In this document: in pieces, positions 46,067 through 55,391 of the stretch
How positions within the stretch are numbered: position 1 is the first letter of the stretch
Layout of the letters: every line of letters begins with the position of its first letter
Assembly (NCBI RefSeq): GCF_008271655.1
Contig: NZ_VKKX01000001.1
Span: forward strand, 1 to 64,000
Source of the DNA: Gemmobacter caeruleus
GTDB lineage: Bacteria > Pseudomonadota > Alphaproteobacteria > Rhodobacterales > Rhodobacteraceae
Direction: 5' to 3'
Length of the DNA: 64,000 bases
Notes under the pieces: generated by a model
The model's input: only the letters and a program-made list of their open reading frames with translations
Databases searched by the model: none
What the model was told of the DNA's origin: nothing
Translations under genes and position numbers: made by a program

Positions 46067-48211
46067 TCATGCCGCCACGCGGTCGGACCGGCGCAGCCGG
46101 CGGCGGCCGATCACCGCCTGCAAGGCCAGGATGGCGGCCAGCATCGTGACGATCAGCACCGTCGAATAGGCGATGGCGATGCCGAATTCGTTGTTCTCCA
46201 CCCGGCCGACGATAAAGCTGGTGGCCATGTTGTGCCGGGCCGAGACCAGAAAGATCACGGCGGAAACCGAGGTGATCGCCCGCACGAAGCTATAGGTGAT
46301 GGCGGCCAGGATCGCCGGCCCCAGCAGCGGCAGGATCACCCGGCGCAGCGTGGTGAAACTGTTCGCACCCAGCATGATCGAGGCCTCGTCCAGCGATTTG
46401 TCGAGCTGGCTCATCGCCGCGATGCCGCCGCGCACGCCCACCGGCATGTTGCGGAAGACAAAGACCAGGATCAGGATGATCGCCGTTCCCGTCAGCTCGA
46501 TCGGGGGAAAATTGAAGGCCATGACATAGGCCACCCCGATCACCGTGCCCGGAATGGCAAAGCTGAGCATGGTGGAAAATTCAAACGCATCCTTGCCGGC
46601 GAATTTCTGCCGCACCAGCAGATAGGCCGTCGCCAGCCCCACCATCGCCGTCAGCGGCGCGGAAATCGCGGCGATGGTCAGCGTGGAAAAATAGCTGTCC
46701 CAGGCCGCGCCGGTAAAATGCAGCCCGTTGCGGAAGGTGATCGCGAAGGCCTGTTTGTAATGCGCCAGCGTGAAGCTGTGGTTATAGCCCCAGAGCTTCA
46801 CGAAACTGCCGAACACGATCAGCGCATAAAGCACCAGCGTAAACGCGGCCCAGGGCAGCGCGGTGGCATAGCAGGCCCATTTCAGGCCGGGATTCAGGCT
46901 TGCATGCTGGCCATTATCGGCCTTGCCGGTGACGGTGGCATAGCTTTTGCGCCCCAGCCAGCGGCGCTGCACCAGAAAGGCGCCCAGCGTCATCGCCAGC
47001 AGGATCATCGACAGGATCGCGGCCTTGGCCGGATCGGCGACGGTGCCCACGATGGCGAAATAGATCTCGGTGGACAGCACGTTGAAATTGCCGCCCAGCA
47101 CCAGCGGATTGCCGAAATCGGCAAGGCTTTCGATGAAGCCCAGCAGAAAGGCATTGGCCAGCCCCGGCCGCATCAGGGGCAGCGATACCCGGCGAAAGGT
47201 CTGCCAGCGGTCGGCGTCAAGCGTCTGGCTCGCCTCCTCCATCGAGGGGCTGATGCCCTCGACCACGCCGATCAGCACCAGAAAGGCAATCGGGGTGAAG
47301 GACAGCATCTGCGCCAGCCAGACCCCGCCAAAGCCATAGATCCAGCGGGTCTTTTCCATGCCAAAGGCCCAGTGCAGGAATTCGGTCATGGTGCCGGCGC
47401 GGCCAAACAGCAGGATCAGCGCAAGGCCGATCACGAAAGGCGGCGTGATGATCGGCAGGATGGTCAGCACCCGCAGCAGTTTCTTGGCGACGAAATCGGT
47501 GCGGGTAAAGATCAGCGCGAAGGCAAGGCCCAGCGTCGTGGTGCCCAGGCCGGTTGCCAGCGCCAGCGCCAGCGAATTGACCGCCGGCCCGCACCAGCCG
47601 CCCGCAAGGCAGGCCAGCGACCAGGTTTCGGCGGCAAAGAAGCGCGGCAGAAACTCCGACAGGCCGAACCCCGCGCCGCCCTTCAGCTCAAAGGCGCGGA
47701 TCAGCACAAAGGCCATCGGGTAGAAAACGAAGACACCGACCAGCGCGACGATCAGCCCGACCAGGCCGGTGACAAAGGCATCCCCCCTGCCCCGCCCGCG
47801 CGCCGAAATGCCGGTGGTGGTGATGAACAGCAGCGCCAGCGCGGTGACAAAGGCGCCCAGCCCCATGCCCGGCTGCGCGGCCGTGCCAAGCGCGGCAAGA
47901 CGCGGCCCGTCGCCCAGGATCAGGAGACCCTGCGCCACCAGCAACACCAGCCCGGCAACGCCGCAGATTACCCATGCCTTCGCCCGTGCCTGCGGATCGC
48001 GCAGCAGGAAACCCGCCGCCAGCGCGGCCAACAGCGCCAGCCCCGGCCCCGCCAGCCAGACGCGCCCCCCCAGCACGGCGACAAGGCCAGACGCCCCCGC
48101 CGGATCGCCCGGCCAGCCAAGCGACAGAACGCCCCCCGGCACCATATACCATGGCAGCAGGACAAAGCCGGCCACCCCCAACAGGCCCCAAAGCCGTGCG
48201 GTGCGCGTCAT
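46067..48211 (-). CDS. Large two-domain ABC permease, FbpB/AfuB type
   Basis: 714 residues with two binding-protein-dependent transport domains in one chain. The coupling loops are EEASQTLDADRWQTFRRVSL in the first half and DEASIMLGANSFTTLRRVIL in the second. About 170 extra N-terminal residues add some four helices. FbpB iron permeases are usually near 500-560 residues; AfuB-type permeases near 700, as I recall. The length therefore points to the AfuB group, whose best studied member carries sugar phosphates. Confidence 0.78.
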   Translation of the reverse strand: MTRTARLWGLLGVAGFVLLPWYMVPGGVLSLGWPGDPAGASGLVAVLGGRVWLAGPGLALLAALAAGFLLRDPQARAKAWVICGVAGLVLLVAQGLLILGDGPRLAALGTAAQPGMGLGAFVTALALLFITTTGISARGRGRGDAFVTGLVGLIVALVGVFVFYPMAFVLIRAFELKGGAGFGLSEFLPRFFAAETWSLACLAGGWCGPAVNSLALALATGLGTTTLGLAFALIFTRTDFVAKKLLRVLTILPIITPPFVIGLALILLFGRAGTMTEFLHWAFGMEKTRWIYGFGGVWLAQMLSFTPIAFLVLIGVVEGISPSMEEASQTLDADRWQTFRRVSLPLMRPGLANAFLLGFIESLADFGNPLVLGGNFNVLSTEIYFAIVGTVADPAKAAILSMILLAMTLGAFLVQRRWLGRKSYATVTGKADNGQHASLNPGLKWACYATALPWAAFTLVLYALIVFGSFVKLWGYNHSFTLAHYKQAFAITFRNGLHFTGAAWDSYFSTLTIAAISAPLTAMVGLATAYLLVRQKFAGKDAFEFSTMLSFAIPGTVIGVAYVMAFNFPPIELTGTAIILILVFVFRNMPVGVRGGIAAMSQLDKSLDEASIMLGANSFTTLRRVILPLLGPAILAAITYSFVRAITSVSAVIFLVSARHNMATSFIVGRVENNEFGIAIAYSTVLIVTMLAAILALQAVIGRRRLRRSDRVAA

Positions 48212-48266
48212 CGTGATCTTCCCTGAACGAAGATGGCCCGCGCTGTGACGGCGCGGGCCGGATGGG

Positions 48267-49298
48267 TCATTCCTCGATGGCGCCGCCGGCGCCCTTCACG
48301 TCCTTTTCCCACCGTGCCAGCAGACGCTCGCGGGTTTCCGACGCGCCATAGGTGGCAAAGTCATAGTCGATCAGCTTGATCGAGGCCATGTCGGGCGCCT
48401 CCGGGTCGGTGGCGGCACCGGGGTTCGAGGGGATGTTGTAGACGCCGACCTCAAGCCCGGGCGACTGCCCCTCGGCCGAAATGACATATTCCACCCATTT
48501 CTTCGCGGCCTCCAGATGCGGCGTGCCCTCGACAACCGACACCGCGCCCAGTTCATAGCCCGTGCCCTCGCAGGGGGCGACGATCTCCACCGGGAAGCCG
48601 TCCTTCTTCAGCTTCACCATGTCATGCATGAAGCCGATGCCGATCGTCGTCTCGCCCCGCGCGGTGGCCTTGCCGGGGGCGGAGCCCGATTTCGTATACT
48701 GGTTCACATTGGCGCCGATCTCGGCCAGCAGCTTGAAGGCCTCATCCTCGCCGAACAACTGCACCAGGGTCGCCAGTTCGGTATAGGCCGTGCCCGAGGA
48801 ATTGGGGTTCGCCACCTGGATCTCGCCCTTGTAGTCGGGCTTGGCCAGATCGCGCCAGCAGGCCGGGGCGGGCAGGTTCTTTTCGGCCAGAACCTCGGTA
48901 TTGTAGATAAAGCCCAGCAGGCCCACATGCACCCCGACCGCCTTGCCGCCGGTCATGTTGGTCATGTTCTGCGCCCACCCCAGCAGGCCCGAGACATCGA
49001 CGCCGGTCGCCTGGGTCAGCCCCTCATTCGCGGCGATGATATGCGGATCGCCCGTGCCGCCCCACCAGACATCCACCTTGGGATTGCCCTTTTCGGCGCG
49101 CAGCTGGGCCAGAACCTCGCCGGTTGATTTGCGCACGATGGCCACGTCGATGCCGGTCGCGGCCTCGAAATTCTGCGCCATCAGATCGCACCAGGTCTGT
49201 TCATTGGAACAGACCACGTTCAGATCCTCGGCCATGGCCGCCGAAGCCGACATGGCGGCAGACAGCGCCAGCGCGCTGATGAAAAGCTTGTTGGTCAT
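48267..49298 (-). CDS. Periplasmic substrate-binding protein, AfuA/FbpA type
   Basis: 343 residues: signal peptide 1-23 (ending ASAAMA), then DLNVVCSNEQTWCDLMAQNF, VDVWWGGTGDPHIIAANEG and VANPNSSGTAYTELATLVQL, typical of the SBP_bac_6-like AfuA/FbpA group. The tyrosine pair that binds iron in FbpA is not evident, so a non-iron ligand is plausible. Start at 49296-49298 with GGGAGGAAAA. First gene of the importer operon, divergent from a two-component system. Confidence 0.8.
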   Translation of the reverse strand: MTNKLFISALALSAAMSASAAMAEDLNVVCSNEQTWCDLMAQNFEAATGIDVAIVRKSTGEVLAQLRAEKGNPKVDVWWGGTGDPHIIAANEGLTQATGVDVSGLLGWAQNMTNMTGGKAVGVHVGLLGFIYNTEVLAEKNLPAPACWRDLAKPDYKGEIQVANPNSSGTAYTELATLVQLFGEDEAFKLLAEIGANVNQYTKSGSAPGKATARGETTIGIGFMHDMVKLKKDGFPVEIVAPCEGTGYELGAVSVVEGTPHLEAAKKWVEYVISAEGQSPGLEVGVYNIPSNPGAATDPEAPDMASIKLIDYDFATYGASETRERLLARWEKDVKGAGGAIEE

Positions 49299-49553
49299 GT
49301 TTTCCTCCCGTTGCCCCGGCCTGCCGCTTCCTCGGGCGGCGACCGGGCTGGGCAAAGCCTGCCATGCGGTTGCCCTTGCAAGCGACCCCCGGAACGGTGA
49401 ACAGCGCTGCATCACGCCGGGTTTTTGATGAACAATGTTACAAAAGCCCGGCAAACGGGTCACAAATGAAACCCGAAACCCCCTCCCCGCCCGTCGGGCC
49501 GCAGGGCATCATGGCCCCGCCGGGCGGGAGGGCGCGGCAAGGACGGAGGAGCC
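49299..49553. promoter_or_regulatory. Divergent promoter region, importer versus two-component system
   Basis: 255 bases with no gene. Both the importer operon and the response-regulator operon must start here. AT-rich stretch around 49424-49470. The response regulator probably binds here; no clear direct repeat was found by eye. Confidence 0.45.
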
Positions 49554-50282
49554 ATGTCCAGCGCGGCACCACATCAGGGGCCTGTCGTCGTCATCGTCGA
49601 TGACGATGCTGAATTGCGCGCCAGCGTCGCGGCGCTGCTGGCCGAGAACGGCTTTGCCCCGGTCGCGGTGCCCGACAGCGCGGGCTTCTTTGCCGCCGCC
49701 GCCGCCGGGCCGGTGGATCTGGCGCTGATCGACCTGCGACTGGCGGGGGAAAGCGGGCAGACGCTGGCCATCCGCATCCGCGAGACGATGGGCCTGCCCA
49801 TCGTCATGCTGACCGGGCGCGGCGACGAGACCGACAAGATCATCGGGCTGGAAACCGGCGCCGACGATTACATGATGAAGCCCTTCAACCCGCGCGAACT
49901 GGTGGCGCGGCTGCGCGCGGTGCTGCGCCGGTCGGGCCACCCTGCCCTTGCGACGCCCGACCGCAGCCAGAGCCGGATGCGCAGCTTTGGCGCCCTGCGG
50001 CTGGATCAGACCCGGCGCGAATTGCTGGGGCCGGACGGGGCCGAAATCCCGCTTACCAATGCGGAATATCGCCTGCTCGATTACTTTCTGCGCCACCCCG
50101 ACCGCATCATTCCCAGGTCAGACCTGCTGCGCGAACTGGGCAATGACCTGTCGCTCTATATGGATCGCACCATCGACGTGCTGATCCTGCGCCTGCGCCG
50201 CAAGATCGAACCCGTGCCCTCCAAGCCCGCGCATCTGCAAACCCGGCGCGGGCAGGGCTATATCTTCGTCACCGCGCCATGA
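49554..50282 (+). CDS. OmpR-family response regulator
   Basis: 242 residues: receiver domain with acidic pocket VIVDDDAELR, phosphoacceptor Asp in LALIDLRLAG near 61, Thr in VMLTGRGDE and Lys in MMKPFNPREL; then a winged helix (PLTNAEYRLLDYFLRHPDRI, MDRTIDVLILRLRRKIE). It should activate the divergent importer genes when phosphorylated by the following kinase. Its stop overlaps the kinase start (ATGA). GGAGGAGCC precedes its ATG. Confidence 0.87.
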   Translation: MSSAAPHQGPVVVIVDDDAELRASVAALLAENGFAPVAVPDSAGFFAAAAAGPVDLALIDLRLAGESGQTLAIRIRETMGLPIVMLTGRGDETDKIIGLETGADDYMMKPFNPRELVARLRAVLRRSGHPALATPDRSQSRMRSFGALRLDQTRRELLGPDGAEIPLTNAEYRLLDYFLRHPDRIIPRSDLLRELGNDLSLYMDRTIDVLILRLRRKIEPVPSKPAHLQTRRGQGYIFVTAP

Positions 50283-52735
50283 CGCGATGGCAACGCCCCA
50301 CGGTGCGCGCCCGGCTTTGGGGGGCGCTGGCCGCGCTGGCCGCCGCGACGCTGATCGTGGGGGCGACAAGCTGGGTCACGCTGCATCAGGCGACCGGGCG
50401 CCTGGACCGGCTGCATGACGAAACGCTGACCGCGGTAGACCAATCACTGACCCTGTCGCGCCGCGCCTCGGATCTGGCGACGGGGGCGCCGTGGCTTCTG
50501 ACGCTGCAAAGCCCGTTCCGCATCCGGCAAGAGGCCGAAACCGCGCGCGGTCTCATCGCGGGTATCGCCGGAAGCCTCGCCCCGGGGGAGGGCGCGCTGG
50601 CCGCGATGCTGCGCAGCATGGATGCGGCGGTGCTGGATCTGGCGGCGGCGGCGACGGCGCGCGCGGGCTTTACCGACCAGATCCTGCGGCTGAACGCGCG
50701 CACCGCCGGGATCGAACGGCAACTGGTCGCCCGCGCCGCGGTCGAACCCTTTGCGCAAGACTGGCTGACGCTGCAACGCATCACCCGCGCGCTTCTGGGC
50801 GCGGGGCGCGCGACCAATCTGGTCAGCGTCGGCGAATTTCACCGCGACTATTTCCGCCTGACCCACGGCATTGCCTTCAGCCCCGCCAGCCGCCCCTATC
50901 TGGACGAGATGCGCGCCCTCGCCGAAGGCCCCGAAGGGTTGTTCGAGCTGCGCCGCCGCGAACTTGGCCGCCAGATCGCCGCCGAGGCGGCACTGGCCCG
51001 CATCCGGCTGGGCGCCGAGGCGGTCAGCCGGCACGCGGCCGAGGTCACCGCCCGCACGCAGGCGCAGATCGCGGCGGAACGGGCGCGCACCCTGTCCGCC
51101 ATCGCCTTTGCCCGCGGGATCATCGTCATCGTGGGCTTTGGCAGCGCGGTGGTGGCCTTGGCGGCGGCGCTGTTCGTGTCGGGCTATGTCACCGCCAATC
51201 TGCGCGCCATTTCGGATGCGATGATGCGGCTTGCGGTCGGGGACCGTTCCTCGCGGCTGCCGCGCGGCGAACATGCGGGCGACGAGATCGGCAAGCTGTT
51301 CCACGCCTTCCGGGCCTTTCGCGCCAATACGCTGCGGCTCGACCGGTCCAACCGGCAACTGGCGCAGCGCAATGCCCTGTTTGAAAACCTGTTCGACGGC
51401 ATGTCGGACGGGCTGGCGATCCTGTCGGATGCCGGCGCGGTGGTGGCGCGCAATCGCCATCTGGCAACCGTGCTGGGCCTTTCGGACAGCGTGTTTGACG
51501 GCCGCCCCGACATGGCCGCGCTGTTGCCGGGCGCCGGCTGGCAGCGCATCGGCCCCGAGGGACTGACCGAGTTGCACCACAGCGATGGCCGGGTGGTCGA
51601 ACTGCGGCAAAGCCCGCTGGCCACCGGCGGCGCGGTGATGCTGCTGACCGATGTCTCGGCCCGCCGCGCGCTGGAGGACCGGCTGCAACAGGTGCAGCGG
51701 ACCGAGGCGCTTGGCAAGATCGCGGGAGAGGTGGCGCATGATTTCGGCAATATCCTGTCCACCATTTCCACCAGCCTGCATCTGCTGGAAACCGCGCCGC
51801 CGGACCGCGCAGGCGCGCTGCATCAGACGCTGGGCGCGGCGCTGGATCTGGGCACGGCGCTGACGCAGCGCCTGCTGGCCTTTGCCCGCCGCCTGCATCT
51901 GGAACCCGAGGTGGTGGATCTGAATGCGCTGGTCGAGGGGATGGAGGATCTGATCGCGCTGGCGCTGGAGGACCGCATCGCGCTGCACCTGCACCCCTCG
52001 GGCGGGCCGCTGGCGGTGCGGATCGACCCGGGCCAGATGGAAAGCGCGTTGCTGAACCTCTGTCTCAATGCCGCGCAGGCGATCGAGGGGGCGGGCGCCA
52101 TCACCGTCACGCTGACCCCCACCCCCGAGGGCCGCGCCGCAATCGAGGTCCGCGATACCGGACGCGGCATGACACCCGAGGTGCTGGCCATGGCGATGGA
52201 GCCGTTTTTCACTGCCCGCCCCGATGGCACCGGCACCGGGCTGGGGCTGGCCATGGTCTGCGGCTTCATCCGCCAGTCGGGCGGCGATATCGACATCCGC
52301 TCGGCCCCCGGACAGGGCACCACCGTCCGGCTGGTGCTGCCGCTGGCCACGGACGCCGCCCCTGCCCTGCCGCCCCTGGGCCGCGTGCTGCTGGTCGAAG
52401 ATGCGGCAGACGACGCCGCCCATGCCCGGCGACTGCTTGCCCAAGGCCGCCTGACCGAGACCGCCAGCCTGCCCGACGCCCTGCGCCTGATCGCCGACAG
52501 CCCGCCCTTCGATCTGGTGCTGACCGACCTGCATCTGAACGGCGCGGCCTCTGGCTGGTCCATCGCCGAGGCGGCGCTGCGCCGCGACGACCGCACCCGC
52601 GTGATCGTGACTTCGGGCCATCTGCCCGAGGCCGACCCGCTGGGCGCCCGCTTTCCCGGCCGGCTGTTTCGCCTGCCCAAACCGCTTGATGCCGCCGCAC
52701 TGGCCGCCTGCCTGCAAGGAACCCGATCCGCATGA
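50279..52735 (+). CDS. Hybrid sensor histidine kinase, PgtB/TorS-like
   Basis: 818 residues: helix 1 (about 13-33), a large alpha-helical periplasmic domain (to about 275), helix 2 (AFARGIIVIVGFGSAVVALA), HAMP, a PAS-like segment (QRNALFENLFDGMSDGLAIL), HisKA with His in IAGEVAHDFGNIL near 486, HATPase (NAAQAIEGAG, RDTGRGM) and a C-terminal receiver with LVLTDLHLNG. The layout recalls PgtB, which senses a periplasmic binding protein loaded with a phosphorylated sugar acid. The end overlaps the phosphatase start by 4 bases. Confidence 0.83.
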   Translation: MTRWQRPTVRARLWGALAALAAATLIVGATSWVTLHQATGRLDRLHDETLTAVDQSLTLSRRASDLATGAPWLLTLQSPFRIRQEAETARGLIAGIAGSLAPGEGALAAMLRSMDAAVLDLAAAATARAGFTDQILRLNARTAGIERQLVARAAVEPFAQDWLTLQRITRALLGAGRATNLVSVGEFHRDYFRLTHGIAFSPASRPYLDEMRALAEGPEGLFELRRRELGRQIAAEAALARIRLGAEAVSRHAAEVTARTQAQIAAERARTLSAIAFARGIIVIVGFGSAVVALAAALFVSGYVTANLRAISDAMMRLAVGDRSSRLPRGEHAGDEIGKLFHAFRAFRANTLRLDRSNRQLAQRNALFENLFDGMSDGLAILSDAGAVVARNRHLATVLGLSDSVFDGRPDMAALLPGAGWQRIGPEGLTELHHSDGRVVELRQSPLATGGAVMLLTDVSARRALEDRLQQVQRTEALGKIAGEVAHDFGNILSTISTSLHLLETAPPDRAGALHQTLGAALDLGTALTQRLLAFARRLHLEPEVVDLNALVEGMEDLIALALEDRIALHLHPSGGPLAVRIDPGQMESALLNLCLNAAQAIEGAGAITVTLTPTPEGRAAIEVRDTGRGMTPEVLAMAMEPFFTARPDGTGTGLGLAMVCGFIRQSGGDIDIRSAPGQGTTVRLVLPLATDAAPALPPLGRVLLVEDAADDAAHARRLLAQGRLTETASLPDALRLIADSPPFDLVLTDLHLNGAASGWSIAEAALRRDDRTRVIVTSGHLPEADPLGARFPGRLFRLPKPLDAAALAACLQGTRSA

Positions 52736-53370
52736 CCCCGATGCCCAAGGCCCTGATCTTTGATTGCGACGGCACGCTGGTGCTGACGGGCGATCTGCAT
52801 TTCGACGCTTTCACCGAGGCTTTCGCCCGGCAAGGTGCCGCGCTGGACCGTGGTTTTTACCATGCGCGCGGCGGGCTGGCGCGGCAGGGGCTGATTTCGG
52901 AATGGGTGGCAGAGACCGGCGCCGGGCTGGATGTCGCCCGCGCCGTGCAAGACAGTATCGACGCCGCCGCGCGGCTGGCGCGGGCCGGGCAATGCGCCCC
53001 CAATCCGCCGGTGGCGGCGCTGGCCCGGGCCTGGGGCGCGCGCCCCTCTGCCGTGGCCTCGAACGGTGAGGCGGTGGTGGTCGAGGCGATCCTGGGCGGC
53101 GCGGGCCTGCGCGATCTTTTCGACACGGTGGTCACGCTCTGTGACGTGCCGGCGCCAAAGCCCGATCCGGCGATGTTCCTGCTGGCCGCGGCGCGGCTTG
53201 GCACCGCACCGGCCGATTGCCTGGTGCTGGAGGACAGCGCGCAGGGGATGGAGGCCGCCCGCCGCGCGGGCATCCCCGCGCTGGATGTGCGTGAGGCCCC
53301 TGCCCTCGCGGCGGTGGCCGCGCTGACACAGCGCCTGGCGGCTGCCACCCCTGCCCTGCCGCGCCTCTAG
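52732..53370 (+). CDS. HAD-superfamily phosphatase (subfamily IA)
   Basis: 212 residues with motif I FDCDGTLV near residue 10, motif II AVASNGE, lysine in PAPKPDPAMF (motif III) and CLVLEDSAQGMEAARRAG (motif IV). Such enzymes dephosphorylate small phosphates, often sugar phosphates or phosphoglycolate. Translational coupling to the sensor kinase and linkage to an AfuABC-like importer suggest it works on the imported compound. Its end overlaps the convergent LuxR gene by 4 bases. Confidence 0.82.
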   Translation: MTPMPKALIFDCDGTLVLTGDLHFDAFTEAFARQGAALDRGFYHARGGLARQGLISEWVAETGAGLDVARAVQDSIDAAARLARAGQCAPNPPVAALARAWGARPSAVASNGEAVVVEAILGGAGLRDLFDTVVTLCDVPAPKPDPAMFLLAAARLGTAPADCLVLEDSAQGMEAARRAGIPALDVREAPALAAVAALTQRLAAATPALPRL

Positions 53371-54006
53371 CGAAAGATCGCGCCCAGTTCGGCCCGGCTG
53401 GAAATCCCCAGCTTGCCATAGATCGACTGCACCTGATTGCGGACCGTATGGGGCGATTTGCCCAGCCTTTCCGCGATACGGCCGGTGCAATCGCCCCCGG
53501 CCAGCAGTTGCGCGACCTGAAGCTCCTTGGGGGAAAGCAGATCGCGCGGGCCTTCGCGGCGCACCTCGACACAGCGGATGTCGATCCGTTCGCCGCGCAG
53601 CGCGGCCGGCGCGACCTCGATCACCAGACCCAGCTTGCGAATGCGATGCCGGCCCAGCCGGGTGAATCGCGACAGATAGCGCCTTGGCACCACACCGCCA
53701 TCCTGCCAATCGGGGAAAAAGCTGCGCAGCGTGTCGATCGACCGGGGCGAACGGGCCAGCACGGTGCCGCCCGGCTCCAGGTCCATGAACATCTCGTCAT
53801 AGGCCTTGCCGGCGTTGCAGCTCAGGTCGCAATGCTGCACCGCGCTGTCCAAAAGCGGCACGACGCGCGCAAACAGTGCGATTTCGGCGGCGTTCCAGGC
53901 CGGGGCGGCATCGCCCTTGCGATAAAGCGACAGGAACAGATGCGGCCGGTTCGGATCGGGCCGGCCGCATCGCGAAAGGGTCGCGTATAGACCCTTGCGC
54001 GTCGCG
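53367..54006 (-). pseudogene. LuxR-family regulator lacking its N-terminus and start codon
   Basis: A coherent reading frame continues upstream of the first possible start (GTG 53859-53861) through about 50 further family-like codons (DPATRKGLYATLSRCGRP, NRPHLFLSLYRKGD) to near 54006, with no ATG, GTG or TTG among them. The C-terminal LuxR helix-turn-helix is intact (LSPKELQVAQLLAGGDCTGR, SPHTVRNQVQSIYGKLG). Full-length relatives are about 330-360 residues; some 210 remain. The break is where the Hint gene ends. A GTG-started 164-residue remnant might still bind DNA. Confidence 0.65.
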
Positions 54007-54009
54007 GGG

Positions 54010-54885
54010 TCAAGGCGCGATGCCCCCCGCCGCCGGCAGGGTGTGGCGCGGGGGCGGCGGATCTTCGACCATCGGCTTGCGATTGCGTTGGTGCCGCTCC
54101 ACCAGTTTGCGGCCCTGCCGACCGGTAATCACCGTCCGGCAACACGCGCTCCGGTCGCGCGTCGCGGGCAGGTCGGGAAAGATCGCGAGGATCTCCGCGC
54201 GCTGTTCCGGCGATACCGAACGGATCGCCTCGGGTCCGGTGAACAGGCTTTCGGTCTCCGCCCCGTTGGAAAAGACGACCTCATGCTGATCGAACAGCAG
54301 ATGGGTATAGGTCACCTCGTCCAGATCGCCCGCGATCTCGATCCCCGGCAGGGCCAGAAGGTGCCGCGCCGGGCACAGCACCTCGGGCACGCCGAACATC
54401 CGCACCGCGATGCGCGAACGCAGCATGACCCGGTGCTGCGGCGAGACCAGCAGATCGGCGGCTGGCACCCCCTCGCCCAGCGTGCCGGCGCCGATCCGCA
54501 CCGGGCGCAACTTGTCCTGCCGGGCCAGCGTATCGCGGCACAGCCGGCGCGACCCGATCCAGCGGATTGCCTGAAGCCCGTTGTCGCGGGTCTGCACCAG
54601 ATCGCCCACGGCCAGATCCTGCACCGGCACATCGCCCGCGGGCGTCAGGATCAGCGTGCCCGGACCAGAGCAGATCACCTCGGTCACCATGCCATCCGTC
54701 GCCGCGACGCGCAGCGCCTCGCCATCGCCGGAATTCGTCTCGCCGGCGAACAGTCGATAGGTGCCGGGCGCGACATCGTGAAACGTCACCGTGACCTCCT
54801 GCACGGTGGTTCCGGCGGGCGCGTCCTCGGGCGCGACCTGCAAGCTGACCGGCGCCACCGATGCCACCGGCGCGCCTGCCGACAT
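54010..54885 (-). CDS. Hint (hedgehog/intein-like) domain protein
   Basis: 291 residues of the Hint2 type common in Rhodobacteraceae: an N-terminal extension, then CSGPGTLILTPAGDVPVQDL as the nucleophile cysteine block near residue 72, GLQAIRWIGSRRL, SPQHRVML and YTHLLFDQHEVVFSNGAETE with the expected histidines. Autoproteolysis is typical of the fold, but the role of these proteins is unknown. I chose the ATG at 54883-54885 behind GGAGG; codons further upstream lack such a site. Confidence 0.8.
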   Translation of the reverse strand: MSAGAPVASVAPVSLQVAPEDAPAGTTVQEVTVTFHDVAPGTYRLFAGETNSGDGEALRVAATDGMVTEVICSGPGTLILTPAGDVPVQDLAVGDLVQTRDNGLQAIRWIGSRRLCRDTLARQDKLRPVRIGAGTLGEGVPAADLLVSPQHRVMLRSRIAVRMFGVPEVLCPARHLLALPGIEIAGDLDEVTYTHLLFDQHEVVFSNGAETESLFTGPEAIRSVSPEQRAEILAIFPDLPATRDRSACCRTVITGRQGRKLVERHQRNRKPMVEDPPPPRHTLPAAGGIAP

Positions 54886-55391
54886 GATGCCTGCCTCCTG
54901 CCTTGGCCTGCGCGCAATCGCGACGTGGCACCGCCGATGCGACGACGCAGGCCTGTTTGCCTCATGATTTTCGTTGTTGCGCCGCATCTCTCACCGGGGC
55001 GGGATGCGGTTCCTGCGATTCAACTAAGGGCAAGCCGGGCGGCCCGGACATAGGCCGAACGCATCATTCGGCACCAAAAACCGGGGCGCCACGATTCGGG
55101 CCGCCGCAGCCCGGCACGGAAGACTGGCTACAAGATATGGTGCGCCGCTTTACGGGAAATTTCATCTTTTTCACGACATATCAATGGGATGAACGAAATC
55201 TTGACGACCCGCCCTGCCCCGCCGCCGCGCGAATTGTAGAAATTTCTTGCAGCATGGCCCATCTTGGCGCATTCCTGTCGTAGCGCAGAAGGGCGAGAAT
55301 TGCGCCTTTTCGCGCTACGACAACAAGAACAAACTCGAAATGAGGGGCTGAGGGCGGAATAACCGCGCCAGCCGAAGACCATGAGGGCAGT
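54886..55391. promoter_or_regulatory. Region upstream of repA with a long inverted repeat
   Basis: 506 bases with no supported gene. At 55278-55320 two 18-base arms (tcgtagcgcagaagggcg and its near complement cgccttttcgcgctacga) match at 15 of 18 positions around a 7-base centre. It lies about 70 bases before repA. RepA/RepB autorepression sites and promoters of repABC operons lie in such positions. A possible -35 (ttgacg) is at 55201-55206. Confidence 0.5.

Noticed and set aside
46013-48226. Plus-strand open frame of about 737 codons
   Set aside because: Antisense to the two-domain permease gene; composition is dominated by Gln, Arg, Gly and His, with no motifs.
50444-52717. Minus-strand open frame of about 757 codons
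   Set aside because: Mirror of the hybrid histidine kinase; same antisense composition and no motifs.
55128-55382. 84-codon minus-strand frame upstream of repA
   Set aside because: No ribosome-binding site or recognisable family; it overlaps the long inverted repeat and promoter zone.
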